Source: Candidatus Dormiibacterota bacterium
GTDB lineage: Bacteria > Chloroflexota > Dormibacteria > Aeolococcales > Aeolococcaceae
DNA length: 39,956 nt
NCBI GenBank assembly: GCA_003141695.1
Contig: PLNE01000098.1
Location: 5,287-45,242 of the forward strand
Direction: 5' to 3'
This document shows, one piece after another, positions 17,814 to 25,586 of the stretch. Under the pieces are notes generated by a model. It had not been told where the DNA came from. It worked only from the letters and a program-made list of their open reading frames with translations, and made no database searches. The stretch's first letter is position 1; each line of letters begins with the position of its first letter. The translations under genes and the position numbers were made by a program.

Positions 17814-18815
17814 ATGATTTCGACTGAGCCGATGCCCGCCGCCACGCGGCTGGGGGGAGAGATGGCAGACATCGACGTCACCGGCCTGGTCAAGCGCTAT
17901 GGCGACGTGGTCGCCGTGGACGGCCTGACCTTCGCGGTCCAGAAGGGCGAGGTCTTTGGCATGCTCGGGCCCAACGGCGCGGGCAAGACGACGACCCTGG
18001 AGATCATCGAGGGCCTCCGGACACCCGATGCCGGCACCGTCACCGTTCTCGGCACCGACGTCCTCGCCCATCCCGGCACGGTCAAGGAGCGGATCGGGGT
18101 TCAGCTCCAGGCCACCGCCCTGCCCCCGTTCACCAAGGTCCGCGAGGCGGTGCAGCTCTTCGCCGCCCTCTACCAGCGGTCGCGGCCGGTGGAAGAGGTC
18201 ATCGAGGAGTTCAACCTCGGGGAGAAAGCCGACGCCTACACCGACAAGCTGAGCGGGGGCCAGATGCAGCGGCTGAGCATTGCCCTGGCATTGATCAACG
18301 ACCCCGACCTGGTCTTCCTCGACGAACCGACCACCGGGCTCGACCCCCAGGCGCGGCTCAACATCTGGAGCGTCATCGAGGGCATCAAGGGGCGGGGCAA
18401 GACCGTCGTGCTCACCACCCACTACATGGAGGAGGCGGAGCGCCTCTGTGACCGCGTCGCGGTGATCGAGCGAGGACGGATCGTCGCCCTCGACACCCCG
18501 CGCCGCCTGATATCCCAGTACGCTCCCGGGACGACTGTCGAGTTTGCCAACGTTCCCGGTCTCGACGTCGAGAGCCTGCGCAAGGTGCCCGGTGTGGAGC
18601 GTGTGGTGGCGGACGGGCGGGTGAGCATCACCACGCGGAAGCCCGAGATCGTGCTCCACGCCCTGCTCGACCCCAGCGCCCCGTGGGTTCCCTCGGGGGG
18701 TGCCGACGGTGACGCCGGCGGGGAGGGGGAGGGGGTGATCCGCGACCTGATGGTCCGCCATGGCACCCTCGAGGATGTCTTCCTCCGCCTGACCGGACGG
18801 AGCCTCCGGGAATGA
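17814..18815 (+). CDS. ABC exporter ATP-binding subunit (second exporter)
   Basis: A 333-residue DrrA-type ATPase: Walker A GPNGAGKTT near residue 52, signature LSGGQMQR near residue 146, Walker B VFLDEPTTGLDP, H-loop LTTHYMEEAERLCDRV, and a C-terminal extension with a Gly/Asp-rich insert before GTLEDVFLRLTG. The start ATG has an almost ideal Shine-Dalgarno sequence, AGGAGGTGA at 17799-17807; an internal ATG at residue 17 (MADIDVTGL) is where family similarity starts and is an alternative. It overlaps the permease gene by four bases. The TetR operator upstream suggests induction by an exported toxic compound. Confidence 0.92.
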   Translation: MISTEPMPAATRLGGEMADIDVTGLVKRYGDVVAVDGLTFAVQKGEVFGMLGPNGAGKTTTLEIIEGLRTPDAGTVTVLGTDVLAHPGTVKERIGVQLQATALPPFTKVREAVQLFAALYQRSRPVEEVIEEFNLGEKADAYTDKLSGGQMQRLSIALALINDPDLVFLDEPTTGLDPQARLNIWSVIEGIKGRGKTVVLTTHYMEEAERLCDRVAVIERGRIVALDTPRRLISQYAPGTTVEFANVPGLDVESLRKVPGVERVVADGRVSITTRKPEIVLHALLDPSAPWVPSGGADGDAGGEGEGVIRDLMVRHGTLEDVFLRLTGRSLRE

Positions 18816-19900
18816 ACGGCTTCCGCTCCTTCCGTGCGCTGGCGGTCAACGAGGTGCGCGCCTCGGTGCGCAACCGGACCGCGCTGATCTTCACCCTCGG
18901 GCTCGCCGTCCTCTTCATGATCATCTTCGGGTTGCTCTTCGGTGGCAGCGGGGTCTCGGTGACCTTTGACGCCGTGAACAACGACCACACCGCGGTGTCG
19001 GCCAGCTACCTGAAGGCGTTGAGGGGCATCAGCGGGGTCTCCGTCGATTCGAAGTCGCACACGGCCGCCTTCGCCGACCTGAAGAGCGACTCGGTCATCG
19101 CCGTCCTGGTGATCCCGAGGGGCTTCGGTGCGGCGATCGAGGGCCAGGGCCCATCCCAGAAGGTGGCGATCTACCAGGCCGGTGGCGGCTCCTCGTCGAC
19201 CGCCATCGCCGACGACGTGGTGGCACAGGTGACGGCCGGCTTCGCCGGTGGCGGCCACGCCAGCGTCACGCTGGGCACGCCGCAGTCCGCCGAGGTCAAC
19301 CAGGTGACCGAGATGGACTACATGCTGCCCTCGATGATCGCGTACATCATCCTTTTCTCCGGCGTCAACTACGTCGCGATCGGGCTGGTCGAGAAGCGCG
19401 TCACCCAGGTTCTCCGGCGCTTCCGCGCCACCCCGGTCCGGTCCAGCACCATCCTCGCCGCGCAGGTGGTGGGTGGCGGGTTGACCGTGCTGCTCCAGAT
19501 CCTGGTGCTGGTGGCGCTGGGCGTCTGGGTCTTCGGGGCCAAGAACTACGGCAGCTGGCTGCTCCTCATCCCGCCGATCGTGCTCGGCACCGCATCCTTT
19601 GTCGGCATCGGATTCCTGATCACGAGCGTCTCCCGCACCAGTGAGGCGGCGCGCGCGCTCGCGGCGATGATCACCTTTCCCCTCATGTTCCTGAGCGGGC
19701 TCTTCTTCCCGATCAGCTCGCTCCCCACTGTGGTGCAGGACATCGCCCGCGTCCTCCCGCTGGCGTGGGCCAGTGATGCGCTCCACCAGATCATGAACGA
19801 CGGAGCAGGGTTCAGCGCCATCACGACCGACTGCCTGGTGATGGCGGCGTGGGCCGTGGTCACCATCTCCGTCGCCGCATGGCGCTTTCGCTGGGATTGA
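18812..19900 (+). CDS. ABC-2 type exporter permease (second exporter)
   Basis: A 362-residue permease with one N-terminal membrane segment (LIFTLGLAVLFMIIFGLLFGG), a large extracytoplasmic domain of about 150 residues (SVTFDAVNNDHTAVSASYL..VAIYQAGGGSSSTAIADDVVAQV) and five C-terminal segments, the layout of the YhgE/ABC2_membrane_3 class. The coupling segment EKRVTQVLRRFRATPVRSSTIL and the late motif FPLMFLSGLFFPISSLP are typical. Its ATG sits in ATGA with the stop of the ATPase gene. Together they form a second, unrelated exporter: unlike the first permease, this one carries a large external domain. Confidence 0.9.
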   Translation: MNGFRSFRALAVNEVRASVRNRTALIFTLGLAVLFMIIFGLLFGGSGVSVTFDAVNNDHTAVSASYLKALRGISGVSVDSKSHTAAFADLKSDSVIAVLVIPRGFGAAIEGQGPSQKVAIYQAGGGSSSTAIADDVVAQVTAGFAGGGHASVTLGTPQSAEVNQVTEMDYMLPSMIAYIILFSGVNYVAIGLVEKRVTQVLRRFRATPVRSSTILAAQVVGGGLTVLLQILVLVALGVWVFGAKNYGSWLLLIPPIVLGTASFVGIGFLITSVSRTSEAARALAAMITFPLMFLSGLFFPISSLPTVVQDIARVLPLAWASDALHQIMNDGAGFSAITTDCLVMAAWAVVTISVAAWRFRWD

Positions 19901-20019
19901 TCCGCAGAGGGTGCTTTCGCGACGTGGAGCACAAAGCGCCGCCCACACCGGCGCGGGTGTCGCCGCCCGTGCCACCTCGACAGCGGCCGCCCCGGCCCGC
20001 GTCGCATAATCCTGACCAC

Positions 20020-20178
20020 ACCTGAATAACGCCCCGGGTTGAACGGGAAGCCGGTGTGAATCCGGCGCTGTCGCGCAACTGTGAGCGGGGAGCCAAGGTC
20101 AGCGTGCCACTGCGAGACGTGAGTCTCGTGGGAAGGCGACCGATGGCGACGATCCGCAAGCCAGGAGACCGACCCGAG
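20020..20178 (+). ncRNA. Cobalamin (adenosylcobalamin-type) riboswitch
   Basis: The region carries the conserved cobalamin aptamer core: GAACGGGAAGCCGGTGTGAA, then TCCGGCGCTG, CGCGCAACTGTGAGCGGGGAG, AAGCCAGGAGACCG (the B12 box, about 20157-20172). An outer helix P1 can form between CGGGTT (20035-20040) and GACCCG (20171-20176) with one wobble pair. It lies about 100 bases upstream of a five-gene operon and predicts that the operon is controlled by a B12 coenzyme. A CATAAT hexamer at 20005-20010 could be the -10 element, although no -35 is clear. Confidence 0.95.
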
Positions 20179-20213
20179 GCACGACTCCACCCCCGCGCGT
20201 GACGGGAGGACGG

Positions 20214-20267
20214 CCTCATGGCGGCGAGGATGCCTTCGGCGAGGTGGAGACCGATCGCCGCCTGAGG
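20214..20267 (+). promoter_or_regulatory. RBS-sequestering hairpin (riboswitch expression platform)
   Basis: CCTCATGGCGGC (20214-20225) pairs with GCCGCCTGAGG (20257-20267) as an 11-base-pair stem with a single bulged T. The right arm includes part of the GAGGAG ribosome binding site (20264-20269) of the gene starting at 20276. A competing pair, CTCCACC (20185-20191) with GGTGGAG (20243-20249), overlaps the loop. The design fits translational control by the upstream riboswitch. Confidence 0.65.
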
Positions 20268-20275
20268 AGCGTGGG

Positions 20276-22537
20276 ATGAAGGGATCCCGCAGGTGCACCG
20301 CCGTGGTGACGGCACTAGGTCTCGTCGGCGCGTGTGCGCTCTTCGGCGTGCAACCGGGGAGGGTGGTCCAGGCGCAGGAGGACCCCGCCTCGCGCGCGCT
20401 CGCGTATCTGCAGACGCAGCAGCAGCCGGACGGGTCCATCCCGGGAACGGCGGGCAGCTACGCGGACAGCGAGCTGTACGCCATCGCGGCGGCGGCCGAC
20501 GGGTACGACCCCAACGCGCTCAGCGCGCCATCCGGCACCTCGGTGATGACCTACCTGGCGGACAACGCCGCCGCCGCCTGCACGGTGAGCGACCCGGGCG
20601 CGTGCGGCGAGCTGATCCAGGCGGTGGTCGCCGCCGGAGGACATCCCGCCAGCTTCGGGGGCCAGGACCTGCTGACCACGCTGGCCGTCGCTTACGACGC
20701 GACCACGGGCGAGTACGGCGACGGGGAGGCCTTCACCCAGGCGCTCGCCATCCAGGGGCTGGTGGCCGCCGGCGCCCAGGTGCCCGCCGCTGCCGTCACG
20801 CTCCTGGTGGGCGCCCAGGACAGTGACGGCGGCTGGGACTACGAGGACGACGCCAACGACCCCAACGCGGCTACCGACTATGACGCGAGCGACACCAACT
20901 CCACGGCGATGGTGTTGATGGCGCTGGACGCCACTGGTGACCACACGGATGACGCGAGCGCCCTGACCTGGCTGACCGGCCAGCTGGACACGGACGGCGG
21001 CTTCCCGTACCAGGCCGGCCCCCTCGCCTACAGTGACCCGGACTCGACGGCGCTGGTGGTGCAGGCGATCGTCGCGACGGGAGGCGACCCGTTCGCCGCC
21101 GCCTGGACGACGGCAGGCGGGAGTACGCCGCTCGGCTACCTGGAGGCCACCCAGGCCGCCGACGGTGGCTACACCTTCCCCGGCAACTCCGGCCCCGACG
21201 CCTTCACAACCAGCGAGGTACCGGCCGCGCTGCTCCTGCAGCCCTTCCCGATCCGGGCGACTTTCAGCTCCGGATTCACCCCGGCACACGAGGATCAGTC
21301 GATCCTGCAGTCCCTGCTCTACCTGCAGACGCAGCAGGCGGCGGACGGGTCGATCGCGGGCAGCTACGCGGATAGCGAGCTGTTCGCCATCAGTGCGGCG
21401 GCCGACGGCTACGATCCCAAGGCGCTCGCGGCGCCGTCGGGGACCTCGGTGATGACCTACTTGGCCGACAACGCCGCTGCCGCCTGCACGGTGAGCGATC
21501 CGGGTGGGTGCGGCGAGCTGATCCAGGCGGTGGTCGCCGGCGGGGGCGATCCCACCAGCTTCGGGGGCCAGGATGTGCTGACCACGCTGAACGCCGCCTA
21601 CGACGCCGGCGAGTACGGGGACGGCGACGCCTTCACTCAGGCGCTCGCCATCCAGGCGCTGGTGGCCGCCGGCCTCTCGGTGCCGACGGCCGCGACCCAG
21701 TTCCTGGAGAGCACCCAGGACCCTGACCACGGCTTCGAGTACCTGCCGGGATGGGGCAGTGACACCAACTCGACGGCGATGGCGCTGATGGCGCTGGACG
21801 CCGCTGGCGATCACGCGGATGACGCGAGTGCGCTGGCGTGGCTGGCCACTCAGCAGGACACCGACGGCGGCTTCCCGTACCAGGCCGGCCCCCTCGCCTA
21901 TAGCGACCCGGACTCGACGGCGCTGGTGGTGCAGGCGATCGTCGCGACGGGGGGCGACCCGTTCGCCGCAGCATGGGTGATGGCAGACGGGAACACGCCG
22001 CTCGGCTACCTGGAGACGACCCAGGACACCGGCGGGGGCTACACCTTCCCCGGCAACTCCGGCCCCGACGCCTTCACCACCAGCGAGGTCCCGCTGGCCC
22101 TCGAGCGGCTAGCGCTGCCCGTCTCCTTTGGCAGCCGGCAGTGGTACACGCCGGGGGCGACCCTGGGCAGCCCGTCGCCACCTTCGGCGAGCCCCACCCC
22201 CACCCCCACGCCCTCCTCCGGCCCGCCGGCTGGCGTGATCACAGCGTCGCCCACGCCGACCGCATCCCCATCCGCCGCGCCGCAGGTCCGGCCGGAGTCG
22301 GAGGTCCAGACGCCGTCGCCGGCGGCCACCTCCGTGGTCGCGACCGCGGCACCCACGCCGGTCCCGGCGACGACCGCACCGTCGCCCGCGGCCCAGGCCT
22401 CCGTGGGCTCGATCGGACCCTCCGGAGCCGACCCCTCGGGGGGTTCCCCGCCGGCTCTGCTGATCTATGGGCTGGTGGCCCTTGTGGTGGCGCTGGTGGT
22501 GGGCGCCGGCCGGATCGCGCTGGTGGCGCGGCGATGA
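20276..22537 (+). CDS. Membrane-anchored intrinsic factor/transcobalamin-like protein with two alpha/alpha-barrel domains
   Basis: A 753-residue surface protein, probably the capture protein for vitamin B12. It has a signal peptide (RRCTAVVTALGLVGACALFGV..VVQA), then two homologous domains of about 280 residues (roughly 38-322 and 340-612) built from prenyltransferase/squalene-cyclase-type helical repeats such as ALAYLQTQQQPDGSIPG, DTDGGFPYQAGPLAYSDPDSTALVVQAIVATGG. Human intrinsic factor and transcobalamin use the same alpha6/alpha6 fold. A 110-residue Pro/Thr/Ser-rich stalk and a C-terminal membrane segment (LLIYGLVALVVALVVGAG) anchor it. GAGGAG lies seven bases before the ATG. The riboswitch upstream and ECF genes downstream support cobalamin; enzymatic prenyltransferase activity is unlikely because the protein is exported. 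Confidence 0.82.
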   Translation: MKGSRRCTAVVTALGLVGACALFGVQPGRVVQAQEDPASRALAYLQTQQQPDGSIPGTAGSYADSELYAIAAAADGYDPNALSAPSGTSVMTYLADNAAAACTVSDPGACGELIQAVVAAGGHPASFGGQDLLTTLAVAYDATTGEYGDGEAFTQALAIQGLVAAGAQVPAAAVTLLVGAQDSDGGWDYEDDANDPNAATDYDASDTNSTAMVLMALDATGDHTDDASALTWLTGQLDTDGGFPYQAGPLAYSDPDSTALVVQAIVATGGDPFAAAWTTAGGSTPLGYLEATQAADGGYTFPGNSGPDAFTTSEVPAALLLQPFPIRATFSSGFTPAHEDQSILQSLLYLQTQQAADGSIAGSYADSELFAISAAADGYDPKALAAPSGTSVMTYLADNAAAACTVSDPGGCGELIQAVVAGGGDPTSFGGQDVLTTLNAAYDAGEYGDGDAFTQALAIQALVAAGLSVPTAATQFLESTQDPDHGFEYLPGWGSDTNSTAMALMALDAAGDHADDASALAWLATQQDTDGGFPYQAGPLAYSDPDSTALVVQAIVATGGDPFAAAWVMADGNTPLGYLETTQDTGGGYTFPGNSGPDAFTTSEVPLALERLALPVSFGSRQWYTPGATLGSPSPPSASPTPTPTPSSGPPAGVITASPTPTASPSAAPQVRPESEVQTPSPAATSVVATAAPTPVPATTAPSPAAQASVGSIGPSGADPSGGSPPALLIYGLVALVVALVVGAGRIALVARR
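20390..22110 (+). repeat. Internal tandem duplication of the barrel domain
   Basis: The segment 20390-21240 is repeated at 21301-22110 with long nearly identical stretches, for example around 20997-21100 and 21867-21972 (both coding DGGFPYQAGPLAYSDPDSTA). The second copy lacks about 15 codons present in the first (the EDDANDPNAATDYDAS region). The nucleotide identity, including synonymous sites, points to a recent duplication. Confidence 0.9.
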
Positions 22538-23406
22538 GGGTGAGGCGCCTGGGGCATCTCCTCACCATCCCCTTGATGGGCGTCGCGCTCGGTGTCGGGG
22601 GCGGCGCGATCCACCTGCTCGCGGCGCCGGCGCCGTGCACGGCCGCGACCTACAGCAGCCACGTCACCCTCGTCGTCGAGCACGGCGACGGAGGTGTCGT
22701 CGGCCTCTGCGTCGGCTTTGACGGCACGAGCATCAGCGGGGAGGAGATCCTCCAGGCAAGCGGCCTGGAGTACGCGACGGCGGGGTACGGCTCACTCGGC
22801 GACGCGGTGTGCCAGATCGACGACGAGCCGTCGGCGTACAGCTCCTGCCTGCCGAGCGGCGGGTCGTACTGGGTGGTCTTCGTGTCGCGCGGAGGTGGCT
22901 CCTGGCAGACCTCCGGAAGCGGGATCTCGACGCTGACATTCGAGAGCGGTGATGCCGAGGGCTTCCGCTATGACTCCCAGAGTGGTGCCGATCCACCGCC
23001 GGCGTCCCCGGCGGGGATCTGCGCGGCCGCCCTTGCCGGGACGTCCGCGACTCCCTCCGGCTCTGGGAGCGGAGGCGCGACCGCCGCAGCGTCGGGCTCC
23101 GCCGGCGGTGAGGGCTCCGCTTCGGGATCCGTCCCGGGGAGCAGTGGCGGATCCGTCGCCTCACCTGGAGGTGCATCCAGCCCGGCGTCCGGCAGCCCGC
23201 AGGCATCGCCATCGGTGGGCGCTTCGGGGCCGCCGGCAGCGGTCATCGGGCCGGTCGATGGGCCGCGAACCGCCACGACCAGCTCCACGGCGGGTGGCGC
23301 CGCGGGTGCGGGCATCAGCCCGGCGCTGCTCGTGGCGGCGGTGATCCTTGGCGCGCTCGGCGGGCTGGCGGTGGTCCAGCTGCTGCTGCGCCGCAGGCGG
23401 GCATGA
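22534..23406 (+). CDS. Membrane-anchored DUF4430-like (transcobalamin C-terminal domain-like) protein
   Basis: A 290-residue exported protein starting at an ATG that shares ATGA with the previous stop. It has a signal peptide (LGHLLTIPLMGVALGVGGGAIHLLAAPAP), then a compact domain of about 110 residues containing VTLVVEHGDGGVVGLCVGFDGTSISGEEILQAS, GYGSLGDAVCQIDDEPSAYSSCL and SYWVVFVSRGGGSWQTSGSGIS. This order of a strand, an EEIL-type helix, a Gly-Asp/Cys loop and a W-W strand is what I recognise as DUF4430, the small beta domain that closes over B12 in transcobalamin. A 100-residue Ser/Gly/Pro stalk and the final membrane segment PALLVAAVILGALGGLAVVQLLL follow. It probably pairs with the upstream barrel protein. 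Confidence 0.72.
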   Translation: MRVRRLGHLLTIPLMGVALGVGGGAIHLLAAPAPCTAATYSSHVTLVVEHGDGGVVGLCVGFDGTSISGEEILQASGLEYATAGYGSLGDAVCQIDDEPSAYSSCLPSGGSYWVVFVSRGGGSWQTSGSGISTLTFESGDAEGFRYDSQSGADPPPASPAGICAAALAGTSATPSGSGSGGATAAASGSAGGEGSASGSVPGSSGGSVASPGGASSPASGSPQASPSVGASGPPAAVIGPVDGPRTATTSSTAGGAAGAGISPALLVAAVILGALGGLAVVQLLLRRRRA

Positions 23407-24227
23407 GCACACGCGCCCTGGCGGCGTGGTCGGCGTCGGGACTGGTCATCGCGCTCTCGACGAGCAATCCCGTGTATCGCGCCGCCGTCCTTCTCTGCGC
23501 CCTCAATCTCCTCCTGGCCCGGGGGCGCCGGGGATCCGGCACCCGCCTCCTCCTGACCGGCATCGGGATCGCGGGTCTGATCGCCACCCTGCTGACGCTG
23601 CTGCTGAGCCACACCGGGCAGCACGTCCTGGTGCGGCTCCCCGCCAGTATCCCGGCGATCGGCGGGCCGCTGACCTTGGAGGCGCTCGCGTTCGGCCTGG
23701 CCACCGGGCTGGGCATCGCGGCGGCCCTGCTCGCGGTGGCCCCTCTCACCCTGGTCAGCCAGCCGCACGAGCTGGTCGACGCGCTGCCCTCGCCGCTCGC
23801 CCGCACCGGTGCCGCGGTGGGCGCAGCCCTCAACCTCATCCCCGGCACCCTGCGCAGTGCCGCCGAGATCAGGGAAGCCCAGCGCATGCGGGGCTGGCGG
23901 GCGCGGCGTGTCGTCGACTGGCCGGCGGTGGCGGTGCCGGTGGTCCTCACCGCCATCGAGGGGTCGATGACCCTGGCAGAGGCAATGGAATCGCGGGCCT
24001 ACGGCACCAGCGCCCGGACCCATTTCGGCATCCAGCGCTGGGCTCGGTACGACACCCTGGTCTCCGCCACCGCCCTGCTCGGCGCCGCCGGCTTCCTGGC
24101 CCTCGCCCTCACCGGTGAGGCGCCCGGCTGGTTCCCGTTCCCGGTGCTCTCCGCGCCGGCGATCAGCGTCCCGGCGCTGCTCTGCTGCGCGCTGCTGGTG
24201 GTGCCGTCACTCCGGGCGCGACGGTAG
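23403..24227 (+). CDS. ecfT: ECF transporter transmembrane (T) component
   Basis: A 274-residue membrane protein of the EcfT/CbiQ family that couples ATP hydrolysis to substrate import. Hydrophobic segments fill the N-terminal 120 residues and the C-terminal 70; between them the cytoplasmic coupling helices carry the two expected Ala-Arg-type motifs, EAQRMRG and ESRAYG. VSQPHELVDALPSPL and AALNLIPGTLRSAAEIREAQ match the family. Its ATG overlaps the upstream stop (ATGA), and the ATPase gene begins immediately after its TAG. Within this operon it would form the shared energising module. Confidence 0.9.
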   Translation: MSTRALAAWSASGLVIALSTSNPVYRAAVLLCALNLLLARGRRGSGTRLLLTGIGIAGLIATLLTLLLSHTGQHVLVRLPASIPAIGGPLTLEALAFGLATGLGIAAALLAVAPLTLVSQPHELVDALPSPLARTGAAVGAALNLIPGTLRSAAEIREAQRMRGWRARRVVDWPAVAVPVVLTAIEGSMTLAEAMESRAYGTSARTHFGIQRWARYDTLVSATALLGAAGFLALALTGEAPGWFPFPVLSAPAISVPALLCCALLVVPSLRARR

Positions 24228-25586
24228 ATGCACACCCTCTCCTTCGCCGGACTCCATTACACGTATCCGGAGACCGCGTCCCGCGCCCTCGACGGGGTGG
24301 ACCTGGAGATCTCCTCCGGCCTCACGCTCCTCACCGGCGCATCTGGGAGCGGCAAGTCCACCCTGCTGCGGGTCTGCAACGGGCTCATCCCCCACTTCCA
24401 CGGCGGGGTGATCGGAGGCAGCGCACGCGTCCTCGGCCGCGAGGTGGTCCGCACCCCGACCCGGGAGCTCGCCCGCGAGGTCGGCTTCGTCTTCCAGGAT
24501 CCTGAGCTGCAGGCGGTCTACCCCTCCGTCGAGCGCGACGCCGCCTTTGGACTGGAGAACCTCGGTGTCGCCCGTGGGGAGATGCTCCGCCGGGTCGGCG
24601 ACGCTCTCGAGATCTGCGGCATCGCCCACCTCCGGAGCCGTGCGGTCGGCACCCTCTCCGGCGGCGAGCGGCAGAGGCTCGCGCTGGCCGGGGTGCTGGC
24701 GATGCGCCCGCGACTGCTGGTCCTCGATGAGCCGCTCTCCCAGCTCGACCCGGAGGGTGCGGCCGCGCTGCTCGCCGCGCTCCACGCCGCCGTCCAGGCT
24801 GGCACCACGGCACTGGTGGCGGAGCACCGCCATCACCTGGTGCTGGGGCGTGCCGATCGGTGCCTGCGCATGGCCGAGGGACGGGTCACCGCGTGCGCCC
24901 CGGAGCGGCCGGTCGAGACCGCGCCTCTTGCGGCGTCCCGCGGCGTCCGGGTCTCCCCCGAGCTCAGCTGGCGCCTTCACCAGGTGAGCGCCGGCCCCGC
25001 GGGGGTCGCGGTGCTGCACGACCTCGACCTGGCGGGGGGGACCGGCGAGGTGGTGGCTCTCACCGGCGCCAACGGCAGCGGCAAGACCACCCTGCTGCGC
25101 ACCATCGCCGGGCTGCTCCCCCCACTGTCGGGCAGCGTGGAGCGTTGCCCCGGCCGGATCGCCTACCTGCCCCAGAATCCGTCAGCGCTCCTGCACCGGG
25201 CGACGGTGCGCTCGGAGATCGATTGGACGCTGCGGCGCACCCACTCGACGGGCCGGGCTGACACGGTGCTGGAGGAGCTGGGGCTTGCCGCCGTGGCCGA
25301 GCGCGATCCGCGGGACCTCAGCACCGGCCAGCGCCAGCGGGCGGCCCTCGCCTCGGTGCTCGCGGGCAGCCCTGCGCTGGTGCTCCTGGACGAGCCGACG
25401 CGGGGGATGGACGGCGCCGCCCGCGCTGCCCTGACCGCGGCCGTGGCCCGCATCGCGGATCGGGGCGGGAGCGCGGTGGTGGCGACCCACGATCCGCAGC
25501 TGGTGGCCGCGGTGGCCACCCGGGTGGTCGATCTCGGCGAGGGTATCGCCCGGGAGCGGCGGTCACTCACGGCGGCAGCCAGATGA
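24228..25586 (+). CDS. Fused ECF transporter ATPase (EcfA-EcfA' in one chain)
   Basis: A 452-residue protein holding two ABC ATPase domains. Domain 1 has Walker A GASGSGKST near residue 37, Q-loop VFQDPELQAVYPSVERDAAFGLENLG (the ECF type), signature LSGGERQR and Walker B LLVLDEPLSQLDP. Domain 2, from about residue 245, has Walker A GANGSGKTT near residue 278, IAYLPQNPSALLHRATVRSEI, signature LSTGQRQR (a Thr instead of the usual first Gly) and Walker B LVLLDEPTRGMDG. In many bacteria the two subunits are separate genes; here they are one. The ATG directly follows the EcfT stop, without its own ribosome binding site, so translation is coupled. Confidence 0.93.
   Translation: MHTLSFAGLHYTYPETASRALDGVDLEISSGLTLLTGASGSGKSTLLRVCNGLIPHFHGGVIGGSARVLGREVVRTPTRELAREVGFVFQDPELQAVYPSVERDAAFGLENLGVARGEMLRRVGDALEICGIAHLRSRAVGTLSGGERQRLALAGVLAMRPRLLVLDEPLSQLDPEGAAALLAALHAAVQAGTTALVAEHRHHLVLGRADRCLRMAEGRVTACAPERPVETAPLAASRGVRVSPELSWRLHQVSAGPAGVAVLHDLDLAGGTGEVVALTGANGSGKTTLLRTIAGLLPPLSGSVERCPGRIAYLPQNPSALLHRATVRSEIDWTLRRTHSTGRADTVLEELGLAAVAERDPRDLSTGQRQRAALASVLAGSPALVLLDEPTRGMDGAARAALTAAVARIADRGGSAVVATHDPQLVAAVATRVVDLGEGIARERRSLTAAAR

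Noticed and set aside
20315-21814. Long minus-strand frame opposite the barrel gene
   Set aside because: It is the mirror of a GC-rich coding region; its Gly/Arg/Val/His-rich translation has no domain and the plus strand has clear repeats.
20276-22537. Squalene cyclase or prenyltransferase enzyme
   Set aside because: The protein is exported and anchored, lacks the DxDD or zinc-site motifs of those enzymes and sits under a cobalamin riboswitch; only the repeat fold is shared.
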